Positions 16,549 to 27,700 of a DNA stretch of 64,000 bases are shown in pieces. Each line of letters begins with the position of its first letter. Position 1 is the first letter of the stretch. The notes below the pieces were generated by a model. That model saw only the letters and a program-made list of their open reading frames with translations, had not been told where the DNA came from and did no database searches. The stretch comes from UBA3700 sp964478025 (GTDB taxonomy: Bacteria > Bacillota > Clostridia > Christensenellales > UBA3700), in assembly GCA_964478025.1 (NCBI GenBank), contig CAYZGK010000001.1, positions 124,001 to 188,000 on the forward strand, in the 5' to 3' direction. The position numbers were made by a program, and so were the translations under genes.

Positions 16549-17209
16549 GGATAATGCAACATTAAATCAATCAATAAGAGATGTTTTAAGTAAGCTTGGA
16601 GATAGTGATAGCGCTCTTGATGGCGAAGAGGGTTTATATCTTGCCGAGCATGGAAGTTATGATTTAATAATTTTAGATTTAATGCTTCCTAAGTTAAACG
16701 GTTTTGAGTTTTTGTCTAGATTAAGAAAAACTAACACATCTCCTGTTATTATTTTGACGGCTATAGATAGCACTGATAAGAAAATAGAAGGATTAAAACT
16801 TGGCGCAGATGACTATATTGCTAAGCCTTTTGAAAATGATGAACTTTTGGCAAGAGCAGAAGCGGTTATGAGAAGATATAACAATAATTTCTCTACGAAA
16901 TATGTTAAAGATAATCTAGAGCTTGATTATGTTGGAAAAATGCTTAAAATCGATGGCGAGTATGTAAAACTAGCAGGCAAAATGTACGACATTGTTGAGT
17001 ACTTAATAAGAAATAGAAATATGATTATATCTAAAGAGCAATTGTTTAATAGAGTATGGGGATATAACTCAGATACTATTGTTACAGTTACTGAAGTTTA
17101 TGTAAGTAATATTAGAAAAATTTTAGAACAACATAAAGTAAAACATTACCTAAAAACAATAAAGAACATTGGGTATATGTGGGACGATAAAAACGTAGAT
17201 GAAGATTAA
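16529..17209 (+). CDS. OmpR-family response regulator
   Basis: ATG 16529 is chosen because AAGGAG lies 8 bases before it. The 226-residue protein has a receiver domain with acidic pocket E7/D8, phospho-acceptor D50 (IILDLMLP), the LTA switch threonine and K in IAKPF. It then has a winged-helix DNA-binding domain of the OmpR/PhoB type (ISKEQLFNRVWGY, VYVSNIRKIL). Its sensor kinase overlaps it by 11 bases. The next operon downstream, 1.6 kb away, is the giant surface protein operon. An 11-bp-spaced TTTACA pair before that operon fits the kind of direct repeat such regulators bind. Confidence 0.92.
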   Translation: MKFLVVEDNATLNQSIRDVLSKLGDSDSALDGEEGLYLAEHGSYDLIILDLMLPKLNGFEFLSRLRKTNTSPVIILTAIDSTDKKIEGLKLGADDYIAKPFENDELLARAEAVMRRYNNNFSTKYVKDNLELDYVGKMLKIDGEYVKLAGKMYDIVEYLIRNRNMIISKEQLFNRVWGYNSDTIVTVTEVYVSNIRKILEQHKVKHYLKTIKNIGYMWDDKNVDED

Positions 17210-18494
17210 GGATCTTTATACAAAAGCAGAGACTGAAAAAAGAGCTAAGAACTTGCTTGGAGTTAGTATATTAATTCCTGGCTTGTTGATTTTATTCGTT
17301 ATCGTAATTTCATGTTTTTTGTCCTATAGCACAATAGAGGATCAATCAAAAGAACAAATAGAAGTTATAGCAACAGCCGTAAAAAACTGTGCCTTTTTGG
17401 ATACTCCTGGAATTAAACGAACAAAGCTTACAGACATTTATTCTGATTGTGCAGTTCTCTATTTTGACAAAGAAGGAAATTTGGTTTCCTATGATATTCC
17501 AAAAAATGTTAATAAAGATGATTTTCCAAGTAACTACAGTGATTGTGTAAAACTTGGCAATAAAACTACAATCGGAAAGGAAAGATATAGAATTGCCTAC
17601 AATGAAAATACAGAAGATGAGTGGATGGCAGGCAATTCTGGCGGATGCTTTTTGTATGTAGTATTTTTGGATGTAACAGAGGAATATAAGGCCTTTTTGG
17701 CGGTAATGTGGACATCTATTGGAATATTTATTGTTGCTTTTGCAATTTTGTTTACATTCTCTTATTTCTGGGTTGGAAAACAATCTGCAAACTATGAGGA
17801 AGCTATTAATAGAAATAGTAGACTTATTTCAGATATTTCACATGAGTTTAACACGCCACTTGCTATTATAAAATCTGGAGTTTCAAACATTATGTCAGAG
17901 CCTGAAAAACAGGTTGAAGATGTGTCAGACAAATTGGTTGCAATTACCCATGAAACGGGACGTTTAAGCCGAATGGTAAAGGATATGTTAACACTGTCTA
18001 AGGCTGACTCGGATAGGCTTATTTTACAAAAGAAAGAATGTAATATTTCATCAATAGTTTTAGACACAATTGAACCATTCCAAATGATGTGTGAACTTGA
18101 TGAAAAAGAGATGATTGCGCACATACAAAAAGGTGTTAAAAGTTATACAGATGAAGATAAGATAAAACAAGCCATAATTGTTCTTTTAGATAATGCTGTT
18201 AAGTATACTGAGAAAAAGGATAAAATTGAAGTTACTTTAAGAAGCACAAAACTAAAATATGAAATCATTGTTGCAGACACTGGCAATGGTGTTGCAGAGA
18301 GTGAACTCCAAAACATTTTTGAAAGATTCTATAGAACAGATTATTCTCGAAATAGCGAAACCGGAGGGTCAGGCCTTGGACTATCTATTGTAAAGGCAAT
18401 TATGATAGCGCTAAAAGGTAGAGTATATGCAGAAACAAACACTCCTAAAGGACTAAAAGTAGTGCTTGAGTTTCCAAAGGAAAGAGAAGTTTAA
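17199..18494 (+). CDS. Sensor histidine kinase
   Basis: The 431-residue kinase has a first membrane span near residues 21-44, an extracellular domain of about 120 residues, a second span near 169-193, and no clear HAMP domain. The dimerisation/phospho-acceptor helix DISHEFNTPLAIIKSG carries H215. The ATPase domain shows an N-box (LLDNAVKYT), VADTGNGV, FYRTD and GGSGLGLSIVKAI. It phosphorylates the response regulator encoded just upstream. The small outer domain has two or three Cys and could sense a cell-envelope signal, but no ligand can be inferred. Confidence 0.92.
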   Translation: MKIKDLYTKAETEKRAKNLLGVSILIPGLLILFVIVISCFLSYSTIEDQSKEQIEVIATAVKNCAFLDTPGIKRTKLTDIYSDCAVLYFDKEGNLVSYDIPKNVNKDDFPSNYSDCVKLGNKTTIGKERYRIAYNENTEDEWMAGNSGGCFLYVVFLDVTEEYKAFLAVMWTSIGIFIVAFAILFTFSYFWVGKQSANYEEAINRNSRLISDISHEFNTPLAIIKSGVSNIMSEPEKQVEDVSDKLVAITHETGRLSRMVKDMLTLSKADSDRLILQKKECNISSIVLDTIEPFQMMCELDEKEMIAHIQKGVKSYTDEDKIKQAIIVLLDNAVKYTEKKDKIEVTLRSTKLKYEIIVADTGNGVAESELQNIFERFYRTDYSRNSETGGSGLGLSIVKAIMIALKGRVYAETNTPKGLKVVLEFPKEREV

Positions 18495-18552
18495 GCTGAT
18501 TTTTTAAAAATAGTGCTTACTTAACATAATCTTATACGCAAAATCGTTAAAT

Positions 18553-18569
18553 TTTACAAAAATTTTACA
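18553..18569 (+). promoter_or_regulatory. TTTACA-N5-TTTACA direct repeat, candidate response-regulator site
   Basis: Two TTTACA units start 11 bp apart (18553 and 18564) in the 284-base gap between the kinase gene and the giant lipoprotein gene. An 11-bp period of TTHACA-type units is typical of PhoP/PhoB-family boxes in Firmicutes. A further TTTACA is at 18679-18684. Binding by the adjacent regulator is inference. Confidence 0.5.
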
Positions 18570-18668
18570 AAAATTAATTTTCGGAAAAAATTCAAAAATA
18601 AAAATTAAAAAATTTTCAAAAAAATCGCATTATAAAATCTAGCAAAATAGGGAAGTTTGACCGCCCTA

Positions 18669-18686
18669 ATTGTAAGATTTTACAAT
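18669..18686. promoter_or_regulatory. Inverted repeat ATTGTAA-N4-TTACAAT before the surface operon
   Basis: This is a perfect 7-bp inverted repeat with a 4-base centre. A TATAAT at 18720-18725 lies about 35 bp downstream and could be the -10 of the surface operon, although I could not find a convincing -35 at 16-18 bp from it. The repeat may therefore be the activator site that compensates for a weak promoter. Confidence 0.5.
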
Positions 18687-18778
18687 AGCTAAAATTATTT
18701 AAGTTTTGATTAAGAGCCCTATAATAATATACGTGTACTAAATAAAAATTTCTATGAATGCGCAAAGTGGAGAATTTT

Positions 18779-21700
18779 ATGAAAAAAAGCAATGTTATTT
18801 TAAGTACAATTATCGTAATACTGTTATTAGTTTCGCTAATTACTGTGTTTGTTGGTTGTGATTTAATTAATGGTGGCGGTACGACAACTACTGATACAAC
18901 TGATACCGGTGGTGAAGATGAGACTACAACTACCACAACTAAAAAACCAACAACTACGACTACTCCGACAACTAATCGTCCTACAAGACCAACTAAACCT
19001 ACAACAAAAGACCCAGATGAAGAAGATGGACCTAAAACTTCTACAATGAAGCCTCTTATTTGTATGGCAACTTTAATTGGTGGTTCAAAGGTTAATGCAG
19101 AAGAAGGAAACTATAAGGTTTTAAACTTCTATGCAGATTTAGACGTAACAGATAAGGATACTCAACAAACCTCTAAAAAGAGATTTATCTTTAGAGCTAA
19201 CTTAGATCAAGATGGAATAGACAACGAACTTGTAATAAAGGTCGTTGATATGTCTAACGTTAAGGAAACACCAGTAGGTCCAGTTGATCCAGAAGAAAGC
19301 GGAGATGACTCTATAGGAAGTGGAGATTCTACTGAAACTCCAGGAGATACAACAAGTGGCAGTGGTGATACTACAGGAAGCGCTGGGGATAACACTGAAA
19401 ATTCAGGTGATTTAGTTAATCAAAATGGAGAAGTAATTGGTCATTTAGCATTAACAACTGCTGATATGGCTACACAAATAACAAAGGAAGAAGAAGGAGA
19501 ACTTCAATGGGGCTTCTATGTTATAGGTGAAAAAATGTACTTAGATAAGGGAGAGAATTCTCCACTTGTATATTTTGAAGACTTTAACATGGATTACATG
19601 ATTCAATTAGTTTCTTCTCTTAAGAACTTTATTTCAGATGGAAATTATGATGGTGAACTAAAAGGCGAATTATTTACTATGCTAGATAATTTAATTAAGA
19701 GTTCAGGTCTTAATTTGTCTGTTTCAAGTATAATTGGACTTGTTGTTCCATTTATTTTTGGTAATGCTGTTGTAAAAACTTCTACAGATGCTACAACTGG
19801 TGCTGTAACATCAACTTACACAATGGAAGTTAAAATCAATGCATTAACATCAACACTAAAGAGTATTGTTGGAATGCTTCCTATGCTTTTAGGTGGATCA
19901 TTAAGTTTTGATTTAGACTTAGATCCATTACTAACATTTATTGATGGCTGGCTTCCAAGTATGACAGTACAAATTGAAGGTACAACAGTTGATGGTGTAA
20001 CAACTAGATTTGCCTTTACAGCAAAGGATAAAACTAAATCTACAACAGATAATCCAGTATATTTGCTTTATGTAGATTTAAATTCTGATACAATCTACCA
20101 AAACACAAAAGCAGATATTGGTATTTCACAAAGAGCGTATAATTGCGTAAATTATACTTCATTTAGCTTAACAAACATTGCATTTTCTTTAGATATAACA
20201 TTAGATACACAAGGAGCATTAGATGTTGGTTCTGTTGCAAATAGTGTACTAGGTAAGACATTGTTACCTGAAGGGGTAATATTAGTAGATGGTGCTACTG
20301 GTTTTAGATTAGAAGCAGCACTAGATTTAGATTTAAATTATGGTAAAGATACGACTATTGATGAAAATGGTAAAGAAGTACTTGTAGATAATAACCTTAT
20401 AATGCTTGAATTATATCTTATTGATGTAAATGGTAATTGTCTAGATTCTTATCCAATGATAGCCGTTTATTATAAAGATGGCGCACTTTATGTCAATTTA
20501 ACAGATGGTGACGGAAATGGCGTTTTAAGTAATTACTTTGCATGTAGTAACATCAAAGTTAACCTTGATGGTGTTCCATCGCTTGTTCAATATGTAGTAA
20601 ATCTAGTTACAAATGCATTAGATAATGTATTTAGTGAAACTTTAGGAATTTCAGATTGGACAAAATGGGAAGATATATTAAATGCAAGATATACATCAAG
20701 TGATGAATCAACTCTTGAAGGTGGAGCTGTATCTACATCAAGTGAAATCACAAATATGGATTGTATATCTTTAGTTTATGATGAAAATGGTAATTACCAA
20801 GTATCTACAGACTTTATTACACTTCTAAAGGGTATTGGTTCAGTTGTTGGATTTGGAGATATTTTCTCAACAAACGATACAAAAACAGCAATTGAAATAA
20901 CACTTAATGATGTGTTCTGGAAAGCTTTAACATCACTTGCAGGAGACTTAGGATTTAGCTGGCCAAAGGGATTAACTGCTGGACTTAGCATTAACTTCCA
21001 AGAAGAAGGTCATATTGATTCTATAACAATTGCAGCTGGTCTTGATTCGCGTTCTGCTTATATAGGTAGTGATGATCATTGGTATATTGGAACTAAGGCT
21101 GCTTATAAGAGCTTAGTATTTGTAAGTGGTTCAACATATTATTCAGATTCATTACTTACAAGTGAGTTTACTCTTGTTGGAGATGATGTAATAGATAACT
21201 ACAGCGTAATTTATGTAAATGAAGGAAGGTTCTATATTGATTCTGAGTTTACTAAGGAAGTTGTTTTAGGAAAAGATGAAAATGGCTCAGAATGTGCATT
21301 CTATGGCGGTGCAATTGACACTAATATTAAATCTACAGATGTTGATTCAACTGGTAAGAAGTACGTAAGAGCTTTTGTATATAAAGATTATTGGGTAGTA
21401 GGTTATGGATTAGACGAAAGTGAATACATAACAACTACTATCGCTACAGATGGACTTGAAGCCGCAATTTCAGTTCATGATATTATGATTTGTTACACAA
21501 CTGAAGGATTAAAGAAGTTTAACCCAGATTTAGGTGGAACTTCATATAGTGGTTACTTTGGTGCAAAAACAAATCTAGAAGGTTATATTTTATCTAAGAC
21601 TCATAGAAGAGTTTTAGCAACAGGATTAACTTCATCATCAACTGGAGATTATTATGTATATAGTAATACTACTAAAGAATATACATTAGTATCTTTAGGA

Positions 21701-24700
21701 ACAGGTGAGGGACAAGTTGCATATAACCCAGAGACAGATTACTACATTGTTGAAGAAAAAGATTATGTAGATAGTGTGTCAAAACTATTAACAGATATTT
21801 TAGGTGGAACATTTGTTTCTCTAAACTTAAGTGTAGAGTTCTCTCAAGGTGCTTATAACTTAGCTCCACTTATTGCATTATTTGGTCTTGATGAAATCAA
21901 GGAAATGCAATTATTATGGGAATTTACAAGTGACTTTGCATTAGATGTTTCATTAAATATTGGATTATCTTTAGATAAGGAAAATAGTGAAAATAGTATT
22001 TTAGTTGTTGAACTTGTAACAAATGATTCTTCTGTTGCCTTTGGTGCAAATGAAATGGTTCCAGCTAATACAACAATATTTGGTATTTATGGTGTAGGTA
22101 ATCATGTTTATATTGAACTTGAAAATTTAAAACTATTAAATATTGTATTACCCAACTTAGCTATGGATTTAGATTATACAAGTTTAATCTACGGCTTCTT
22201 AGGAGATAAGGAAATATTAGATTTAACCTTTGATTTATCTAAACTTCTAGGACTAGAAGGTACAACTACATCAACAGCTGTTGCTGATGAGTTTGATCAA
22301 TCCGTAGATATTTCAAATGCTCTTGCTGTTTTAGTAAATGAAGATATAGTTGCTATATCTGTAACAGTTGCTGCTATTCAAGAACTTTTAGGTTCATTTA
22401 ATATTGATTTAGGCATGGACTTATCTGAAGTATTTGATTTAACTGCAGAACTTGTAGCTTCAAGATCAAAAGGATTAGATTTAACAGTATCTGGCGCTTT
22501 AATTCCAAAATGGACAGAAGAAACAGGAAATTACTTTGATGATGACTTAAAGATTAATGTTCAAACAGGAACTACAAAAGCTCCAATACAAATTGGTTCA
22601 GCAACAACATTAAAGAGTAAATACGAAACAAAGACTGAAAAGTTAGCAGCTGAAACTGCAAAATTCCATGATGATTTAATCGATGCAATTATCCAAACTA
22701 TTGGTGATATGAAGTTAACATTAACTCTTGATGCTGAAGTATTAAATTCTATATGGGATATTAATAAGATTGTAGATAATATAGTTGCTAAACAAGCTAG
22801 TTCATTCAACATTCCAATTGAAGTAGATTTCGATGACTGGAAGACTCAAGTACAAGTTGTAGCTCAATTACATCTAAACTTAGATAACTTTAAACAAACT
22901 CAAATCAAGATTGAAGTTATTTATGAAGGCAATGTATGGCTAGGTGTTTATATCTATAACAACAGTGTTGTATTAGACTTAAATGGTCTTGGATTATTTG
23001 ACGTTGAATTAGTTAACGTTCCTGCAATAGCTCAATTAGGAACTGCAATACAATCAATACTTGATGGTGTTGGAGATTTATCTTTAACAAGCATTGTTGG
23101 TGGATTACTTAAGAATTTAACAGGTGGAGATACGTCTAATTCAGAGGAAGTTTCTTCATCAACAGAAATTACAACACAAGCACAACAAAACGCTGGTAAT
23201 ACTGATGTATCTACATCAGATGGTGACGTATCTACATCAGATGGAGATGTTTCAACATCAGATGAGAATACAAGCATTTCAAATAATTTAGCAGCTATTA
23301 TCTTATCTAGTTTATCTATTAAAGATACAACAATATTTGCATCTGTTGCAGCTGATGTATTTGATTCATTATTTAGAGAATTATTAGGATATAGCTTAGG
23401 ATTAGATTTAGGAATAGATTTAAGCGTTGATATACTTGCAGGAAAGATTGCTCTTAATGCTGAAATAGAAAACTCTATTTGGGCAGATGTAGAGATTGCT
23501 CTTGAAGCAGGTGGCGATGCATCATTTGATATGGACCTAGATCAAATCCCTGACTGGAATGCAACAAAGGGTGAATATTTAATTAAGTCTATATTAAAGA
23601 ACTTAGAATTAGGTTTATATATAGATTTGAACCAATATACATCAACAACAGGCTCTGCAGAATATACAAGAATTTATATTGAAAAGCTAGACGCAAAGAG
23701 AAGCTTATCTAACACAGATGGTAAGAGTGCTGCTAAGGGTTCAATATTAGTAACAATTGCAGATATTGATGAAACTGAATTTAATAATACTGGAGCTGGA
23801 ACAAAGACTCCTCTTGTATATGTAGAATTAGATTATACAAAGGGTAAGATGAACTTAACTATTTGTAATAACTTAATTAAATACGTAGTCGATGTAGGAT
23901 CAAAGGTAGGTACCGTTTCTATTGATTTAGACTTAGTAAGTATGCTAAGTGGAACATTAGATGGAGTGCTTGATTCTGTCAATAGTTTAGTTTCAGGCTT
24001 AATAAAAGACACAAATAAAGACTTAGGTGTTGAGGATACTACAACCCAACCTGACACTTCTACATCAACTGAAACAACAGAGGAAGAAGATACAATTCCA
24101 ACAAGTGGTAGTGTATCTGCAACTCAAGTTGTATCTACAGCTGGTTGGACAGGTGTTACAAGTAAGGCTTCAACATATGAAGTAGGACAATTATTCTACA
24201 AGACTAATGGTACTTCTTCAAATTATAGTGATGATGAAATTCAAATGTATAATGGATCAGGCTTTACAGCTTTATCTATAAATACATCATATACATCACC
24301 AAAGAATTTCCCAACTGCATCTTCTTCAAACTTAAACAATGTTTATAGAATTGAAAAGACAACAACAGATGATAGTGGAAACTCAACAACTACATATAAG
24401 TTCTATATTTGTAAGGTTTCTCGTCATGAAGGAACAAAAGATTATTATGATTACTATGATCTAAACGTAGTATCTGGTATATCTGCATTATTCTCAAGTT
24501 TAGATATTACAAGTCTTATTGATTTAGTAAAGATTTATCTAAGTGTTGATCAAACAACAAAACTTGGAATAATGAATCTTGATGTTGAGATAGATTCTTA
24601 CAACTTTAACTCACTAATAGATAACTTAATGTATTATATCTTTGGACAAGAAACAATTCTAAATCTAGCAGAACTTGCTTCAGGTACATTCTCAAGTAAC

Positions 24701-27700
24701 TACTTAGCAAGTGTATATTGGAATAGAATTGATGGTGGAGCTACATTTGATGATTTAATGGATCAAGTTCCAAGTATTTTAGCAGATGTACTAAAGAACT
24801 TAGCTGGAGTATCTCTATCTTCAGGATTAATTTCTATGCTTGTTACAAGCAGTTTAGAGAATCAAATTGGTAATATTGTTAATAGATTTATACCATTTGC
24901 TGTAACTAATGAAACTCATCTTGGATTAAATTTAGTTAGAGGACAATTAACAAATATCTATTTAACCAACCAAGACCATGGACAAGCTGTAACAGACGAT
25001 AATGGAAATGTATTAACGTTCTATAATACAGAAAGCACAAAAACATACTCAGCAGGAAGATCAGGTTCATACTTTACAAATGTATACATTTTCAATACTT
25101 CAAATGCTGTAGGTGATTCTACATACACAGGTGTTGAGGGTGCTATTACATGGGATCAAATTCCAGCAACAGTAACTTATGACCCATATCTATATTCAAA
25201 CGCTGAGTCTGCTTATAACACAATGGTAAGCGAAAACTTCACAAATAAGGAAGCAACTTACCAAAAAGGACAAAGTCTATATAAGGCTAGTGTTTCATTT
25301 AAGATTACTGGATTCCAAGCATTTGATGTAAGTACAGGAAAATATTCAGATACAATAACTTCTATGAATAAAGATTTATCTTTTGCAAACTTAGATAGTT
25401 ATACAAATCCTGGTATTTATTACATTACTGCAACGGCTCCATTTAATAGTGGTGCAAATACAGCTACAATGACTATTAAATTAAAGATTAGAAGTAGCGC
25501 TTCAATTGAAAAGATTGAAACTCTATCTATGCACGTTTATGAGTCATTACCAGAATATATTATGGTATATACAACTGATGGAGTTGAAAGAAGACTTCCA
25601 ACATCTTCAATGAGTATATATACAAAGACAAATGGTGTTGCAGATAGTGGCATTGTTACAGATTATGCGTACTGCAATGCTGATTCTAAAGATGGTGGAT
25701 GGGAACAAACAGTTTACATTAAGTTTACAAATGGTGTAGAAGCTCCATTTACAATTAAGTATTTAGATTCAACTATTGTTGATACAGTACTTTCTGGTGC
25801 TAGTGGTAACAAGATTACTATAGATTTATATAACTTTGATTCAACAACATCTATCTCTGACTATACTCCATCAACACTTTACTTTAAGTATAGTGATGGA
25901 ACATACGGATTCTTAGATGCTACATGGGATTATGGTAATGCTACAGAATTATTCGATAGATTTAACACTCACGATGTTTCTGCTGCACAATATGAAATAA
26001 GAGCAACAGTAATGGGTGGAACAAATAATGAACAAACTGTTACAATCTTATTTGATGTTCCTTCAAAGAAAGTTACTTCTGTTGCATTTGGTGAAAAGAA
26101 TAATACTCTAGATATTCAACCTTATGAATACTACTTGTATTTAACAGATTCTGTAAATAATGAGGCATATAACCCTTATCAAACAAAGGTAACAGTAAAT
26201 TACGATGAAGGTGAAAATGCATACCAAGGCGAAGTAAACGTTGTTTGGTCAGGTATTGATTCAAATATCGATTACAAGTGGAATAATAACAACGATTATT
26301 CTTCAACAGCTAAAGTATCTTTGGATGAGACTGCTTATGCTTCAGGTAATACATTTAACTGGGAACAAGATGTTAAAGTATCTATAAGCAGAAATGAAAT
26401 TTCAGCAATCTACTTTGATAAGGAATTAACAAAACAAGTATTTACTATTAATCCTTATGAATATAATAACTTAACTAATACGCATGATTATTATCCAAGC
26501 ACTGCTTATGTTAAGTTTACAAACGATAAGGTTCTAGAACTTCCTATAGCTTGGGATTGGACAGAGGTTGATGCATTTAATGTTGATTACATGAATGACT
26601 ATACTCAATTTACAATTACTATAGGATTTGATGTTGCTAAGTATAAGGAAGATGGTACTGTTACAGGATTACTTGTAAATGGTTTAAATCCATTCTATCA
26701 ACAAAGCATAGTTAACGCTGAAGTAGATGGAACTGCAATAACAGGCTTAATGTTATCTGGAAGCGATTACATGGGTGGTACATATCAAATTGACCCTGTA
26801 TCAGTTAACTTCTTAGGTAATGAGGCTTTACCATCAAGCGTAACTGTAGTTTACGAAAATGGTACAATAGGCACAATGGATGTTGCTAAGTGGGATTATG
26901 ACTTTAAAGTTACAATGACTGCTCAAGAAGGCTTAGTTGCTACATGTTGGTTAACTAATGACTTAAGCTTTAATGTTAATGTTGAAATCCTAGATCGTAG
27001 CGTAGATCAAATACTAGTTGATACAACAAGCATAACAAGCAGCCCAATTGATCCATATTCTTATACAATGTTAGACGATGGAACTTTAACTTATGATATA
27101 TTTGAAAGCCAAATGGATATTTCATGGATTACAAGTTATACAGTTAAATTAGTAGGTGTTGATGATAATAAGGTATACTTCTCTCAATCAGTTAATACAT
27201 CAAAAGAGGTTACTGCTTTAAGAAGAGAACTTAGAACAACAAGTGAGTACAACTATAACACTGAAACTAAGATGTATGAAATTAATGGAGTTCAATGTAA
27301 ATATGTTGAAGAAGAGAATACAACAACATATAACCTTCCTGTATATTGGGATTTAACAGTACTTAATATCTCTCCAGAAGGTGGCGAAGAAACAATTTAC
27401 TACTATCTTGGATATGGTGAAGAGTATCAAATTCAATTATCTGTAGATGTTGAGTTTGCTACAAAGGTCGTTGATTATATAAGTGCTGTTGATTCTTACT
27501 ATCAAACATATAACGCTGATACTGATACATTCTCAGATACAAGCTATTATGAAGTACTTTACAATGGTGAAGGTTTAACCGCTGCTCAAAAGAGACAATG
27601 TAATGTACAAGCAAGACTTCTAGTATACTTTACAGATGGAACTAGCGAGTATGTTGACTGTGAAATTGATTTAACATCACTAAATGATGGAAAGGGAAGT

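Noticed and set aside
17346..17783. Minus-strand open frame of 145 codons across the sensor kinase gene
   Set aside because: Its product is Cys/Ile/Ser-rich without family features, and the plus-strand kinase frame is well supported through the same interval.
23032..23277. Minus-strand open frame opposite the DVSTSDG repeats
   Set aside because: It is the complement of the Ser/Asp-rich linker of the giant lipoprotein and has no start signals.
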